Assembly (NCBI GenBank): GCA_934256695.1
Contig: CAKQPE010000004.1
Location: 1-51,789, forward strand
Reading direction: 5' to 3'
Length of the DNA: 51,789 bases
Origin: an uncultured Eubacteriales bacterium
GTDB lineage: Bacteria > Bacillota > Clostridia > Lachnospirales > Anaerotignaceae
Positions 51,681 to 51,789 of this stretch are shown one piece after another. Made by a program: the position numbers and the translations under genes. Each line of letters starts with the position of its first letter. The stretch's first letter is position 1. The notes below the pieces were generated by a model, which saw nothing but the letters and a program-made list of their open reading frames with translations, did not search any database and was not told the origin of the DNA.

Positions 51681-51789
51681 TAAATTTATCGTACTGAAAG
51701 ACCTTGGGGTTACACCCCAAACCCCGAAAATTTTTTGAAAAAAATTTAGTAAAACTTTTGATAAAATGCAATTTCATTGCATTTTTAGA
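51675..51789. repeat. alpha element 6 (MITE-like), cut by window end
   Basis: Begins TAAATATAAATTTATCGTACTGA, then H1 TTGGGGT/ACCCCAA, H2 AAATTTTT/AAAAATTT, spacer TTAGTAAAACTTTTGATAAAA and H3 TGCAAT/ATTGCA up to the last base. It has the same direction as element 3. Confidence 0.85.

Overview
The window is low-GC chromosomal DNA from an anaerobic, spore-forming member of the Firmicutes, most likely class Clostridia (Lachnospirales-like). The evidence is a cotJABC spore-coat locus, an oxygen-sensitive class III ribonucleotide reductase (nrdDG), an SLH-domain surface protein, AGGAGG-type ribosome binding sites, TTG/GTG starts and many sigma-A-like promoters. No rRNA, CRISPR array or recognisable phage structural gene is present. 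One tRNA gene (Pro, CGG) lies at 18101-18173.

Layout. 1-2474: 3' truncated SLH surface protein and an unknown protein (minus). 3172-7076: yfmF-yfmH-lgt and two small proteins (plus). 7251-8121: a 704-bp insertion framed by a perfect 167-bp direct repeat, next to a cytidylate-kinase-like gene. 8739-17814: MarR regulator, YihY, TrmB, K/E-rich protein, membrane exporter, RsmA, two paralogous small membrane proteins, DUF1576-type membrane protein, Ldh-family dehydrogenase. 18214-33990: the split cotJC gene and the 15.16-kb segment between its halves, holding metY with a possible leader peptide, an SsuABC-like transporter, an unknown coiled-coil protein, phoR-phoB-phoU-pstBAC-HAD, pstS and a serine recombinase. 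33993-38923: cotJB, cotJA, IclR regulator, and a UxaA/UxaA/LarA-like hydroxy-acid cluster. 39277-51789: nrdG-nrdD with paired NrdR boxes, AEC transporter, ppx-ppk, trkH-trkA, LOG-family protein, a zinc-ribbon protein and an ORF remnant at the edge.

Main discovery. cotJC is broken into a 5' part (33889-33989) directly behind cotJB and a 3' part (18214-18733), in the same orientation and order. Both breakpoints carry the 9-bp sequence CCATATGGC in the same reading frame, so recombination between them would exactly restore a continuous CotJC of about 203 residues and release a 15,164-bp circle. A serine recombinase gene ends 5 bp inside one breakpoint. This is the architecture of sporulation 'skin' elements (as in sigK), here in a spore-coat manganese-catalase gene and enclosing the pst-pho phosphate system. 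It is a prediction from sequence, not a demonstrated excision.

Second discovery. The intergenic spaces are filled with a modular family of palindromic elements. Full copies (about 250-290 bp) have terminal inverted repeats around AAATTTATCGGACTGA, occur in both orientations, and consist of ordered hairpin slots. Different copies carry different stem sequences in the same slot, with both arms changed together. Two such elements in direct orientation bracket the metabolic genes inside the cotJC intervening segment, which suggests how these genes might have been captured.

Functional links: phosphate sensing and uptake (PstSCAB, PhoU, PhoBR) and polyphosphate turnover (Ppk, Ppx) are both present; sulfur assimilation is represented by the ABC transporter and MetY; potassium uptake by TrkAH.
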